From Geobacillus vulcani PSS1 (GTDB lineage: Bacteria > Bacillota > Bacilli > Bacillales > Anoxybacillaceae): a stretch of DNA of 64,000 bases. Under the pieces are notes generated by a model. The model searched no databases and had not been told where the DNA came from. It saw only the letters and a program-made list of their open reading frames with translations. The stretch covers positions 1,961,501-2,025,500 of the forward strand of contig NZ_JPOI01000001.1 of assembly GCF_000733845.1 (NCBI RefSeq). Reading direction: 5' to 3'. This document shows positions 40,433 through 50,414 of the stretch, in pieces (position 1 is the stretch's first letter; every line of letters begins with the position of its first letter). The translations under genes were made by a program, and so were the position numbers.

Positions 40433-41323
40433 ATGTGGAGCAAAAAAGTCAAATTAGGATTGGCCGCCTTGTTGATGACCGGCGTTTTGGCCGGCTGCGG
40501 GCAGACTGAAAACAACAACGCGGGCGGCAATGAAGGAACAGCAAAGAAGGAAGAAACTTACTCCGGCACGATTGCTTTGGCGGGATCTACCGCGCTTCAG
40601 CCGCTGGCCGAAGAAGCGGCGAACGCGTTTATGGAAAAATATCCGGACGTGTCGATCACCGTTCAAGGCGGCGGCAGCGGCACGGGCGTCAACCAAGTGG
40701 CAGCTGGCGCTGTGCAAATCGGCAACTCGGATGTGCCGGCGGCGGAGAAACTGGACGACAAGTCGAAAGCATCGGAGCTCGTTGATCATAAAGTGGCCGG
40801 CATTGCCTTTGCCATTGTGGTCAATGACGATGTGAAGGTCGATAATTTAACAACGAAGCAAATTCAAGATATTTTCAGTGGCAAGATCAAAAACTGGAAA
40901 GAAGTCGGTGGACCGGATGAAGCCATTCACGTGATCAACCGTCCGGCGTCATCGGGCACGCGGGCGACGTTTGAGAAAACGATCATGAAAGACGTGAAAA
41001 TCAACGATTCGATCGGCACGGTCCAAGATTCAAACGGAGCGGTCGAGCAAGCGATCAGTTCGACGCCGGGCGCTGTTAGCTATGTAGCGATGTCGTATTT
41101 AATCGGGGAAAAGAAAAACTTGAAGACGGTCAAAATTGACGGCGCGGAACCGACGGTGGAGAACATCCGCACGGAAAAATACCCGTTTTGGTCGTATGAA
41201 TACATGATTACCAAAGGGGAAGCGAAGGAAGAGGTGCGAGCGTTTATCGACTTTGTCAAGAGCGAAGAATTTGCGCCAACCGTCAAAAAGATGGGGTATA
41301 TCCCGATGACGGAATTGGAATAG
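40433..41323 (+). CDS. pstS: Phosphate-binding lipoprotein PstS
   Basis: 296 aa. Lipoprotein signal with LMTGVLAGC (lipidated Cys22), then a type II periplasmic-binding fold; phosphate-site segments GSTALQPLAEEA, QGGGSGTGVNQV and RPASSGTRATFE. GGGGGG precedes ATG 40433. First gene of the Pho-controlled pst locus; a GC stem after it probably raises its level over the permeases. Confidence 0.97.
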   Translation: MWSKKVKLGLAALLMTGVLAGCGQTENNNAGGNEGTAKKEETYSGTIALAGSTALQPLAEEAANAFMEKYPDVSITVQGGGSGTGVNQVAAGAVQIGNSDVPAAEKLDDKSKASELVDHKVAGIAFAIVVNDDVKVDNLTTKQIQDIFSGKIKNWKEVGGPDEAIHVINRPASSGTRATFEKTIMKDVKINDSIGTVQDSNGAVEQAISSTPGAVSYVAMSYLIGEKKNLKTVKIDGAEPTVENIRTEKYPFWSYEYMITKGEAKEEVRAFIDFVKSEEFAPTVKKMGYIPMTELE

Positions 41324-41336
41324 AGAAGGGCGGAAG

Positions 41337-41360
41337 GGCCGGCCTAACGAGCCGGCCTTT
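41337..41360 (+). other. Stem-loop between pstS and pstC
   Basis: GGCCGGC (41337-41343), loop CTAACGA, GCCGGCC (41351-41357), then TTT. Probably a partial terminator or mRNA-stabilising stem that gives more binding protein than permease. Confidence 0.6.
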
Positions 41361-41381
41361 GACCATGGAGGGATGAAAACC

Positions 41382-42278
41382 ATGCAACAAATGCATATGA
41401 AACGGCGAAATCGCTGGCTTGAAGAATACATCGGCCGCACGTTTGCAGTCATCTGCGGTTGGCTGATCATTCTGATTACGGTGACGATGATCATCTTCTT
41501 AGCGGTAAAGGGGATTCAGTCCTTTACGGACAGCGGCCTTTCGCTTTCTGATATGCTGCTTTCGGCGCAATGGGATCCGGACGGCACCCCGCCGAAGTAT
41601 GGGGCGCTCATTTTTATCGTCGGCTCGATGCTCGTCTCGCTTGGCGCTTTGTTGATCAGTGCGCCGATCGCGTTGGCGTTGGCGATTTTCATGAACTTTA
41701 TCGCTCCCAAATGGTTCGTTTCGTTGCTCAAGCCGGTGCTGGAACTGCTTGTCGGCATTCCGTCGGTGGTGTATGGCTGGCTTGGAGTGACGATTCTCGT
41801 TCCGCTCTTGCGCGAATGGTTCGGGGGCTCCGGCTTTAGTCTGCTCGCAGGAATCATCGTTCTAAGTCTGATGATTTTGCCGACCATCACCAGCATTGCG
41901 GCCGACGCCTTGGCCAATGTCCCGATGGCGTATATGGAAGCATCATACGGTCTTGGCTCTACGCGTTGGCAGGCGATTTCCCGCGTCATCGTTCCGGCGG
42001 CGAAAGCCGGGATTGCCACCGGCGTTGTTCTCGGCTTGGCGCGGGCGTTTGGTGAGGCGCTTGCCGTGCAGATGGTGATCGGCAATACGATGAAGCTGCC
42101 TTCAGGCCTTGACAGCCCGACGGCGACGTTAACCAGTATATTGACGATGGATATGGCGAATACGATCAACGGAACACCATGGAACAACGCATTATGGACA
42201 TTGGCGCTCATTTTGCTCTTGATCTCGTTTTTCTTCATTGCCGTGATCCGTTTGGTCGGCCCGAGAAAGGAGCGATAA
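41382..42278 (+). CDS. pstC: Phosphate ABC transporter permease PstC
   Basis: 298 aa, six transmembrane helices. The binding-protein-dependent transport motif is ASYGLGSTRWQAISRVIVPAA; LVGIPSVVYGWLG is typical of Pst permeases. ATG 41382 has GGAGGG nine bases upstream; ATG 41373 touches that site and is rejected. One base separates it from pstA. Confidence 0.95.
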   Translation: MQQMHMKRRNRWLEEYIGRTFAVICGWLIILITVTMIIFLAVKGIQSFTDSGLSLSDMLLSAQWDPDGTPPKYGALIFIVGSMLVSLGALLISAPIALALAIFMNFIAPKWFVSLLKPVLELLVGIPSVVYGWLGVTILVPLLREWFGGSGFSLLAGIIVLSLMILPTITSIAADALANVPMAYMEASYGLGSTRWQAISRVIVPAAKAGIATGVVLGLARAFGEALAVQMVIGNTMKLPSGLDSPTATLTSILTMDMANTINGTPWNNALWTLALILLLISFFFIAVIRLVGPRKER

Positions 42279-42279
42279 G

Positions 42280-43203
42280 ATGACAGCGCGCATGATTGAT
42301 AAAGTATGGACAGGCATTTTCTATGCAGTGGCTGTTGCGGTCATCGGGTTGCTTATTTTCTTTTTTGCCGTGGTGTTGTCGAAAGGAGCGGGGTTTTGGC
42401 AGCCTGAGTTTCTGTTCGGACGGCCGAGCAATACGCAAGCGGGCGGGGGCATTGGTCCGCAGTTGCTCAATTCGTTTTATCTGTTGGTTGTGACACTGCT
42501 TTTGTCGGTTCCGATTTCGTTGGGAGCCGGAATTTATTTGGCTGAATACGCCAAACAAGGGCGGATCGTCGGGTTTATTCGCCTTTGCTTGGAAACGATG
42601 GCATCATTGCCGTCGATTGTTGTCGGATTGTTTGGATTGCTGGCGTTTGTCACCTTGACGGGCTGGGGCTATACGCTGCTGGGTGGAGCGTTAGCGGTCA
42701 CGATCATCAATTTGCCTGGATTGACGCGCATTTGCGAAACGGCGATTTTGGATGTTCCGGCCAATGTTAAAGAGGGGAGTCTTGCCCTTGGAGCGACGCG
42801 CTGGCAGACGTTGGTCAAAGCGGTGCTTCCGGCCGCCATCCCGCAAATGGTCACCGGCGTTATTTTATCGGCTGGGCGCATTTTCGGCGAAGCGGCTGTT
42901 TTCATTTATACCGCTGGGCTGACGACTCCGATGCTTCGTTGGGATGCGGATTGGGGCAGCCAAGCCAACCCGCTGAACGTGTTCCGGCCGGCCGAAACGC
43001 TGACGGTGCATATTTGGAAATTGAATTCGGAAGGCATTGTCCCAGACGCGAAGCTAATCGCAGCCAAATCGGCGGCTGTGTTGATGGTGGCCGTTCTTTT
43101 CTTCAATTTGGCTGCACGGCTCGCTTCTTCCTTGCTTGCGCGGTATTTCTCCGGGGGGCGGCGCGCGCGTCGAGCACGAGGAGAAAGAAGCAAAGCAGCG
43201 TAA
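42280..43203 (+). CDS. pstA: Phosphate ABC transporter permease PstA
   Basis: 307 aa, six transmembrane helices. Transport motif GSLALGATRWQTLVKAVLPAA; MASLPSIVVGLFG. Arg-rich C-terminal tail (GGRRARRARGERSKAA). Starts one base after the pstC stop. No pstB follows: the ATPase gene is at 50415, after pbpA. Confidence 0.95.
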   Translation: MTARMIDKVWTGIFYAVAVAVIGLLIFFFAVVLSKGAGFWQPEFLFGRPSNTQAGGGIGPQLLNSFYLLVVTLLLSVPISLGAGIYLAEYAKQGRIVGFIRLCLETMASLPSIVVGLFGLLAFVTLTGWGYTLLGGALAVTIINLPGLTRICETAILDVPANVKEGSLALGATRWQTLVKAVLPAAIPQMVTGVILSAGRIFGEAAVFIYTAGLTTPMLRWDADWGSQANPLNVFRPAETLTVHIWKLNSEGIVPDAKLIAAKSAAVLMVAVLFFNLAARLASSLLARYFSGGRRARRARGERSKAA

Positions 43204-43204
43204 G

Positions 43205-43243
43205 CACAAAAAAAGCTGTCCTGCATCGACAGGCAGCTTTTTT
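43205..43243. terminator. Bidirectional terminator between pstA and yqgB
   Basis: AAAAAAAGCTGTCCTG-catcga-CAGGCAGCTTTTTTC between convergent genes; long A- and T-runs on either side. Confidence 0.93.
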
Positions 43244-43247
43244 CTAT

Positions 43248-44021
43248 TTATATTTCCCGTTTGGCTGATGGCACTTCCTTGACGGCCAAAAAGAGGACGA
43301 CAAGCGAAACGAACCAATGGATCAACGCGCCGTAGGGCACGACCGCTTGCACCGTTTCCATCACGGTGAAAAAGACGGTCGACAGCGTAATGGCGTAAGC
43401 CGACATCACCCATGTATGACGGTAGCGCAACGTTTTGTCGAGCACGCCGGCAAGAATCAGGCCGAAAAAGGCAAAGATGCACACGCTGATAAATTTCCCG
43501 GCGCAGGCGAGCACGTATAAAACGAGCCCAAAAAGCGGGATGAGAACGGGCAGAAGAGATTCTAGATCCTTAATAAAGGCGCGTACATCTTGATCTGTAA
43601 TTTTGATGTCAGGAAATGTTGCATAGCTATAATGCTGCGCCTGATGGCTCGCAACAAGCACGGCTTCGTGTTTTAACAGGGCAACCGCATTCGGAAACCG
43701 CTCCACTTCCTCTTTCGTCACTGTGCCGGTGCTGTCAAAAATGATCGTAAATCCGCCTTGATCAATATGAATCGGCGCGGCCGCCTCTGAGTGAAGTTCG
43801 CCGTTTTCAATCGAAAAAGACGGCAGCTCGTTATTCAATAAGGCGCTCGTTGTGCGGATGCCTTCCGTGAGCGACGAGGAGACATAGTAAAACGTTGGAA
43901 GAATGGACAACAAGGTCAGCAAAAACACATACCCGATCGTTTTCCCAATTCCTTGGAATCGAAAGCGGGCGATGTCTTTCGGAGAATATAAGCTTTTCCA
44001 CAGCTGGACAAATACGTTCAT
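43248..44021 (-). CDS. yqgB: DUF1189 membrane protein YqgB
   Basis: 257 aa. One N-terminal transmembrane helix (IGYVFLLTLLSILPTFYYV), an outside domain of ~100 residues, then four helices (LLPVLIPLFGLVLYVLACAGKF onward). DUF1189 family, related to MalM/MalF-like membrane proteins by name only; function unknown. Start 44021 with AAAGGTG upstream; a longer in-frame start has no ribosome site. Confidence 0.87.
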   Translation of the reverse strand: MNVFVQLWKSLYSPKDIARFRFQGIGKTIGYVFLLTLLSILPTFYYVSSSLTEGIRTTSALLNNELPSFSIENGELHSEAAAPIHIDQGGFTIIFDSTGTVTKEEVERFPNAVALLKHEAVLVASHQAQHYSYATFPDIKITDQDVRAFIKDLESLLPVLIPLFGLVLYVLACAGKFISVCIFAFFGLILAGVLDKTLRYRHTWVMSAYAITLSTVFFTVMETVQAVVPYGALIHWFVSLVVLFLAVKEVPSAKREI

Positions 44022-44116
44022 CGCAGACACACCTTTCTTTGTCTCCTTTTCCATTGTAGCCGGGAAAGAGGAAGAATTCAACTTGGGACGAAGAAAAAAG
44101 CGGGCATCTTCCCGCT

Positions 44117-45797
44117 TTAGTCAGAAGGCAAATGAAAGGTGCCAAGCAAGGTGCGCCAATGCAACACGCGGTCATTCAGCGCATCGGCTTCGGAGCGAAT
44201 GGCCGCCATGGCCTCGTGCTGACCGTCAGTAAAATTCGAAATTTGCTCCATCGAAGACGCAATCTGTTGGGCAACGGTGGCAATCTCTGTGATATGTTTT
44301 CGCATATCACTAATTTGCCGTTCGATGGCAACGAATTTTTCTGAAATTTGCAATGTATGTGCGGATGAATGAGACACCATTGTTGTGATTTCTTTAAAGG
44401 CTTGTTGGCTTTCCGTGAACGTTTTTTTCGTTTCATCGAGTTGTTTGGCGCTTTCCTTCATTGATTGAACGGCGGCCTCGATTTGGCTTTGCACATCTTG
44501 GACAATCGATTGAATTTGCGCCAACGCTTGTCCTGTTTGCGCCGACAGCACCCGGATTTCTTTCGCAACAACCGCGAATCCCCGTCCATGCTCTCCTGCT
44601 TTCGCTGCTTCAATGGCAGCGTTTAGAGCCAGTAAGTTCGTTTGTTCAGCGATGGTTCCGATTAGTGAAAGAATGCTGGTAATATGGCGTGAATGGTCTT
44701 TCAATGCATCGATTGTGTGCATCGTTTTTGCGATCGATTGTTGCAAGTAACCCATGTCGCTGTTTGCCCGTTGAACAAGCTGGTTGCCGCTTTCCGCTTT
44801 GGAATGGGCTTGTTCTGTGGAACGACGGGCTTCTTCCATTCGAAAGGACATTTGTTCCATTTCGTCTGCCAGTTGTTGAAAAAAAGAGGCGATGTCAGCC
44901 GATTTGCGTGCTTGTTGCTCTGCTCCGTACGCTGTGTCTGCCACCGCCGCGGCGATTTGTTCGGAAGCCGCTGTAGTCTCCGAGGATGTTTGGTTTAAAA
45001 GGTTCGTAGCCGCTGCGATTTGCTCAGAGCTGAAACGCATATGTTCGATCAGAACAGCCAAATTGCTGGACATCTGATGGAACCCGTCGGCAAGGGCAAG
45101 AATATCTTTTGTCGCTGCATGCAATTCAATGCGCGACCGCCAGTCGCCGGATCCAAGCCGTTCCATGGCTTGTTGGAGCCAAGCAATGGGACGAGTGGCG
45201 CGATGGATGATTCTCCATCCGGCCAGGCATACGGTCAAGACAGCGGCAACAGACCATGCCAGGTTTGTTGCTTGCTGTTTCAAAAGCGGCCACAGATAAT
45301 CCTTTTCCGGAATGGCGATGATGTAGACCGCTCCCTGCAAATCGCTGGAACTGGAAAATGCAGCCATCCATTGATCTGTATACAAAACCCCTTGCTTCTT
45401 TGTTCAATATATCGCGCACGACTTGTTGGGACAGCGTTTGATTGGACGAGGATGGCCGTTTCGCCACCGTCTCTCCCGTTTTCGTTACAATCAATTGCAC
45501 CGGATGAAGGTGTAAGGAGTGGAATTTCCGTTCATTTAAGATCAATGAGTAGTTCAGTTTTTGAGAAAATACTTCATTGGTCGTTGTAGCCTTTAAAACG
45601 GAAATTTTTTCAACCATGGTTTCGCTTGATAGCTGCAGTTGTTGTTGGATAGACTGAATAGCTGAATGGCGCCCTTGAATATAGCCGATGGAGGTGATGA
45701 TAAGGGCTGACAACGTTGTTGTGAGCACCATGGCCATCATGACAATCGTCTCAAGTCGAAAGGCGCTCCATAAAGAACGAGATTGTTTCATTTCCAT
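44117..45797 (-). pseudogene. Methyl-accepting chemotaxis protein, frameshifted
   Basis: Two overlapping frames together make one receptor of about 560 aa. The first (from ATG 45797) has a transmembrane helix (ETIVMMAMVLTTTLSALIITSIGY) and the start of a sensor domain up to KEARGF; the second, in another frame, continues with [15 protein letters not shown], a second helix, HAMP, and the conserved signalling tip ([20 protein letters not shown]). The break is at the AAAACCCC run (45384-45391). Removing one base restores KEARVLYTDQW. Could be a real inactivation, a slippage site, or a sequencing error. Confidence 0.88.
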
Positions 45798-45914
45798 TTT
45801 CGCTGAGTTCCCCCCTAACCGAAAGCTACCTTTATACTATAACTTGCCATTATGAAGAAACGGTCAACGATGTGTTGAAAATATGTAAACAAAAAGCGAA
45901 GACAAGCAAATCGA

Positions 45915-45943
45915 TTGAAACATTGTGCCAACTTTGGTAAGCT
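45915..45943 (+). promoter_or_regulatory. Possible sodA promoter
   Basis: TTGAAA (45915-45920), 17 bases, TAAGCT (45938-45943), in the divergent gap between the receptor gene and sodA. Confidence 0.5.
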
Positions 45944-46000
45944 AATCTCAAACGGACGCCCTCTTGTCCGTGTTACATAAACCAAAAAGGAGGAGATTGT

Positions 46001-46615
46001 ATGCCATTTGAATTGCCAGCATTGCCGTATCCGTACGATGCGCTTGAGCCGTACATTGACAAAGAAACGATGAACATTCACCACACGAAGCACCATAACA
46101 CATACGTCACGAATTTGAATGCGGCGTTGGAAGGGCATCCGGATTTGCAAAACAAATCGCTCGAAGAATTGCTCAGCAATTTGGAAGCCCTTCCGGAAGG
46201 CATTCGCACGGCGGTGCGCAACAACGGCGGCGGCCATGCGAACCACTCGCTTTTCTGGACGATTTTGTCGCCAAACGGCGGCGGTGAGCCGACGGGTGAG
46301 CTGGCTGAGGCGATCAATAAAAAATTCGGCAGCTTCGCCGCGTTTAAAGACGAGTTTTCGAAAGCAGCGGCCGGCCGTTTCGGTTCAGGCTGGGCATGGC
46401 TTGTCGTGAACAACGGCGAGCTGGAAATTACGAGCACGCCGAACCAAGACTCGCCGATCATGGAAGGCAAAACGCCGATTCTCGGCTTGGACGTTTGGGA
46501 GCATGCGTACTACTTGAAATACCAAAACCGCCGTCCGGAATACATTGCCGCATTCTGGAATATTGTCAACTGGGACGAAGTGGCGAAACGGTACAGCGAA
46601 GCGAAAGCGAAGTAA
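46001..46615 (+). CDS. sodA: Superoxide dismutase (Mn)
   Basis: 204 aa Fe/Mn SOD. Metal ligands in [12 protein letters not shown] (His), [11 protein letters not shown] (His) and LDVWEHAYY (Asp, His). [11 protein letters not shown] and the following NGGGEPTGE favour the Mn form. ATG 46001 after AAGGAGGAG. Own promoter and terminator; single-gene unit. Confidence 0.97.
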   Translation: MPFELPALPYPYDALEPYIDKETMNIHHTKHHNTYVTNLNAALEGHPDLQNKSLEELLSNLEALPEGIRTAVRNNGGGHANHSLFWTILSPNGGGEPTGELAEAINKKFGSFAAFKDEFSKAAAGRFGSGWAWLVVNNGELEITSTPNQDSPIMEGKTPILGLDVWEHAYYLKYQNRRPEYIAAFWNIVNWDEVAKRYSEAKAK

Positions 46616-46619
46616 TCAA

Positions 46620-46653
46620 CAAAGCGGGGCGAAACAAAACGCCCCGCTTTTTT
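46620..46653 (+). terminator. Terminator after sodA
   Basis: AAAGCGGGGCG-aaacaaaa-CGCCCCGCTTTTTTA: a perfect GC-rich stem with a T-run. Confidence 0.94.
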
Positions 46654-46756
46654 AGCGACGGAGGGGTCAGGCAAAGGAAGTGGTTTTCTTTGCGCCGGTT
46701 GCATAGCCATAGTGGAAATGGCTACACTACCGGATAGATGAAAAGGGGAGTTGGCA

Positions 46757-48049
46757 ATGGCATTTTTCCAAAAACTAACCGGCCAAGAACAAGTGAACCG
46801 CGACCTGTTGCTTTTGCTTTGCATCGGCGGATTTTACGCGCTCGGTGTTTCCCTGTCGAACACGTTTGTCAACATTTATTTATGGAAACAGACCGGCGAT
46901 TTTCGCGATTTGGCGCTATACAATTTGGCGGTCGTCACGATGCAGCCGCTGACGTTTATTTTCGCCGGCCGGCTGGCAAAACAAATTGACCGCATTCTCG
47001 TTTTGCGGCTTGGCGTGTCGTGTTTAGCCGTTTTTTTTGTCACCGTTTTATTGGTCGGCTCTCGCGCCCATCAATATTTGCTTTTTCTTGGTGCGCTGCT
47101 TGGCGTCGGCTACGGTTTTTATTGGTTGGCGTTTAACGTGTTGACATTTGAAATTACCGAACCGGAGACGCGCGACTTTTTTAACGGTTTTTTCGGGGTG
47201 CTGACCTCATCCGCGGGCATGATCGGGCCGATGGTTGCCGGTTATATCATCTCATCGTTTTATGGAGCAAAAGGGTATACGTTCGTTTTCTCGCTGTCGC
47301 TCGGCTTGTTTCTTGTCGCTGTGCTGCTCAGCTTTTTCTTGAAGCGCCGCGCGGCCGCAGGGAACTATTTGTTCGTCCGCATTTTAAAGGAAAGGAATGA
47401 AAACCGGAACTGGCGGCTCATTACGAATGCCCACTTTTTTCAAGGATTACGCGAAGGCACGTTTGTGTTTATCATTTCCGTGCTTGTGTATATCACTTCT
47501 GGGAGTGAATGGGCGCTCGGCAAATTCGGGCTTGTCAACTCGTTCACATCGTTTGTCGCCTATTATGCCGTCTCCCGGCTGATCAAGCGTGAATATCGGA
47601 TGAAAGCGATTTTGCTGGGAGGAGCGTTGCTATACGGAGCGATTTTTTTGATCGTCTTCCATCCAACCTATCCGCGCCTCATTCTTTATGCCATCACGAT
47701 CGCCATTGCGTATCCATTGCTGCTTGTGCCGTATTCCTCCTTGACGTTTGACGTCATCGGGAAGAGCTGGAAATCGGCCGAGGCGCGCGTCGAATACATT
47801 GTTGTCCGGGAATTGTTTTTAAACGCCGGACGGGTGACATCGATTCTGGCCTTTTTAACGGCTATGGCGCTCTTTGGCGAAGAGGCTGGCATTCGGGTGC
47901 TTATGTTTGGGTGCGGGGCTGGGCATTTGGTGATTTATTGGTTTGTCCGCCGCATTCGCTTCACCGATGGCCGTCCGGAGCGCGATCAGCGCGAGAGGCT
48001 TTTGCTTCGGGCGAAGCTGGCCGGCGAACGGGGCGGTCCGTCGGTGTGA
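46757..48049 (+). CDS. yqgE: MFS transporter YqgE
   Basis: 430 aa, about twelve transmembrane helices in two halves joined by a charged loop (FLKRRAAAGNYLFVRILKERNENRNW). Major facilitator superfamily; substrate unknown. ATG 46757 after AGGGGAG. A promoter candidate TTGCAT-18-TACACT (46699-46728) lies upstream. Position between sodA and pbpA as in B. subtilis. Confidence 0.88.
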   Translation: MAFFQKLTGQEQVNRDLLLLLCIGGFYALGVSLSNTFVNIYLWKQTGDFRDLALYNLAVVTMQPLTFIFAGRLAKQIDRILVLRLGVSCLAVFFVTVLLVGSRAHQYLLFLGALLGVGYGFYWLAFNVLTFEITEPETRDFFNGFFGVLTSSAGMIGPMVAGYIISSFYGAKGYTFVFSLSLGLFLVAVLLSFFLKRRAAAGNYLFVRILKERNENRNWRLITNAHFFQGLREGTFVFIISVLVYITSGSEWALGKFGLVNSFTSFVAYYAVSRLIKREYRMKAILLGGALLYGAIFLIVFHPTYPRLILYAITIAIAYPLLLVPYSSLTFDVIGKSWKSAEARVEYIVVRELFLNAGRVTSILAFLTAMALFGEEAGIRVLMFGCGAGHLVIYWFVRRIRFTDGRPERDQRERLLLRAKLAGERGGPSV

Positions 48050-48121
48050 GGGGACAAGTTTTTCCCTAGCCATGACCGACTTTTTCTTTTACAATAGGGG
48101 GAGGAGAAGGAGGATCGGGGG

Positions 48122-50236
48122 ATGAAACGGAAAAAGCGAGCGCAAGTGCCGATTCGGTTAAACATTTTGTTTTTCTTTGTTTTTTTGTTGTTTTCAGCGC
48201 TGATTTTGCGCCTTGGCGTCGTACAAATCGTCTACGGTGAAGATTATCGGCGCGAAGTGGAGCGGACGCAGGATGAAATCGTCAGCACGCCGGTGCCGCG
48301 CGGCAAAATTTACGATCGGTTTGGCCGCGTGATCGTTGACAACACACCACAAAAGGCGATTACGTACACGCGCTCCAAAACGACACAGCCGGAAGAAATA
48401 TTGGACATAGCAAGGAAGCTTGCCCAATACATTGACATTCCCGATGCTGAGAAAAAAGTGACCGAGCGCGATATGAAAGATTATTGGATTTTAACGCATC
48501 CGAAAGAAGCGAAAAAGAAGGTGAGCGAACAAGAACGGAAAAAACTCGCTGACCAAGGATTGACGCAAAAAGAGATCGACAAAAAGGTGTACGAGTGGAC
48601 GCTCGACCGCATCACCAAGCAAGATTTGGCGCAAATTTCGAAAGCAGAGCTTGAAGTGATCGCCATCAAACATGAGATGGAAAGCGGGTACGCCTTGACG
48701 CCGCAGACGATCAAAAGCAAAGGAGTGACCGACCGCGAATATGCGGTCGTCAGTGAGCATTTGAGCGAGCTGCCCGGCGTCAATACGACGGTGGATTGGG
48801 ACCGGAAATACGTCTATGACAACACATTTCGCTCTGTGCTCGGCAGTGTGACGGAAGAAGACGAAGGCGTCCCGCGCGAACGGCTCGATTATTTTTTAGC
48901 CCGCGACTACAGCCGCAACGACCGTGTCGGCAAAAGCTATTTGGAGATGCAGTATGAAGAAGTGCTGCACGGCAAAAAGGCGAAAGTGAAAAACGTTGTC
49001 GATAAATCGGGCAATGTCATCTCGGTCGAGCAAGTGTATCCAGGCGAGCGCGGCAACGACCTCGTGTTGACCATTGATGCCGAACTTCAGCAAAAAGTGG
49101 AGCAAATTATTGAACAAGAGATTTTGGCCACGAAGCGCAAAGGTCGGTCGCCGCTCTTGGACCGGGCGTTTGTCGTCATGATGAACCCGAAGACGGGCGA
49201 AGTGTTGGCGATGGCCGGCAAACTTCTTCAAGACGGCAAATTTGTCGACTTTGCCATCGGCAACATCACGTCCGCCTATGCGATGGGATCGGCGGTGAAA
49301 GGAGCGACCGTTCTCACTGGCTTTCAAACTGGGGTGCTTCATCCGAATACGTATATAAAGGACGAGCCTTTGTATATTAAAGGAACCCCGGTGAAAAAAT
49401 CATGGAAGACGATGGGGACGATCAACGAGCTGACGGCGCTCAAGCAGTCATCGAACGTCTATATGTTCAAAACAGCGATCGCCATTGGGGGCGGTGCGTA
49501 TCGTCCGCACGCGCCGCTTCGCATCAATCCAGCGGCGTTTACGACGATTCGCCACTATTTCAGCCAATTCGGCCTTGGCGTGAAAACGGGCATCGATTTG
49601 CCGAACGAACTTAGCGGCTTCCAGGGACAAAGCACGCGCGGCGGATTTTTGCTTGACTTGGCGATCGGCCAGTACGATATGTATACGCCGATGCAACTGG
49701 CGCAATACATCTCGACGATTGCCAACGGCGGCTATCGGATGAAACCGCAGCTTGTCAAAGAAATTCGTGAGCCGTCGGCCGACGGAAAAGAACCCGGCCG
49801 AGTCATCAAATGGTTCGAACCGGTTGTGCTAAACCGGATTGATATGAAGACAGAATACATCAAGCGGGTGCAAGAAGGATTCCGCCGTGTGATGCAAGAG
49901 CCGGGCGGAACGGCGTATTCGTATTTCGCCAACGCTCCGTATAAACCGGCCGGCAAAACAGGGACGGCCGAAGCGTTTTATGACGGCCCGATCCAAAGCC
50001 GGCGGAATGATCCAACGTACAATTTGACGCTCGTCGGCTATGCGCCGTACAACGATCCAGAAGTGTCGTTTGCCGTTGTCGTCCCGTGGGCGACGCAAGG
50101 GGAGAGCGACGGGATTAATGACCGGATCGGCCGCCGCATTTTGGATGCCTATTTTGAATTGAAAGCGAAGCGTGCGGCTCAAGGCGGGAGCGGCTTCGAT
50201 GCTCAAGGCGGCGCAGAGGCTGCCGATGCGCGCTGA
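48122..50236 (+). CDS. pbpA: Penicillin-binding protein 2A (elongation transpeptidase)
   Basis: 704 aa class B PBP. N-terminal membrane anchor ([21 protein letters not shown]), a dimerisation domain ([15 protein letters not shown]), and the transpeptidase with S390-A-V-K, SSN and KTGTAEAF. The C-terminus is Gly/Ala rich. In B. subtilis PbpA (PBP2a) makes side-wall peptidoglycan during rod growth. GGGGGATG start context. Followed by a terminator and the pstB PhoP box. Confidence 0.95.
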   Translation: MKRKKRAQVPIRLNILFFFVFLLFSALILRLGVVQIVYGEDYRREVERTQDEIVSTPVPRGKIYDRFGRVIVDNTPQKAITYTRSKTTQPEEILDIARKLAQYIDIPDAEKKVTERDMKDYWILTHPKEAKKKVSEQERKKLADQGLTQKEIDKKVYEWTLDRITKQDLAQISKAELEVIAIKHEMESGYALTPQTIKSKGVTDREYAVVSEHLSELPGVNTTVDWDRKYVYDNTFRSVLGSVTEEDEGVPRERLDYFLARDYSRNDRVGKSYLEMQYEEVLHGKKAKVKNVVDKSGNVISVEQVYPGERGNDLVLTIDAELQQKVEQIIEQEILATKRKGRSPLLDRAFVVMMNPKTGEVLAMAGKLLQDGKFVDFAIGNITSAYAMGSAVKGATVLTGFQTGVLHPNTYIKDEPLYIKGTPVKKSWKTMGTINELTALKQSSNVYMFKTAIAIGGGAYRPHAPLRINPAAFTTIRHYFSQFGLGVKTGIDLPNELSGFQGQSTRGGFLLDLAIGQYDMYTPMQLAQYISTIANGGYRMKPQLVKEIREPSADGKEPGRVIKWFEPVVLNRIDMKTEYIKRVQEGFRRVMQEPGGTAYSYFANAPYKPAGKTGTAEAFYDGPIQSRRNDPTYNLTLVGYAPYNDPEVSFAVVVPWATQGESDGINDRIGRRILDAYFELKAKRAAQGGSGFDAQGGAEAADAR

Positions 50237-50239
50237 CAT

Positions 50240-50272
50240 GAAAGGCGCCTGAACGGGCGCCTCTTTTTTTTG
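50240..50272 (+). terminator. Terminator after pbpA
   Basis: AGGCGCC-tgaacg-GGCGCCT followed by C and a run of eight T. Confidence 0.92.
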
Positions 50273-50294
50273 GGCTTGCAAAAAATGATGTTCG

Positions 50295-50333
50295 TTTACA
50301 AAAACTTTACATACCGTCCACACAGCGTTAACG
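50295..50333 (+). promoter_or_regulatory. PhoP box of pstB
   Basis: TTTACA (50295), TTTACA (50306), TCCACA (50317), TTAACG (50328): four direct repeats with an exact 11-base period. The first 17 bases are nearly the same as the box upstream of pstS. A weak -10 (TATGCT, 50343-50348) follows. Confidence 0.85.
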
Positions 50334-50414
50334 ATCGTTTTGTATGCTCATGATAGGAAAAACTCGATCTTCCGTTGCCAGTGAGGGCGGAAGGAAATGA
50401 AAGGAGTCACGCCG

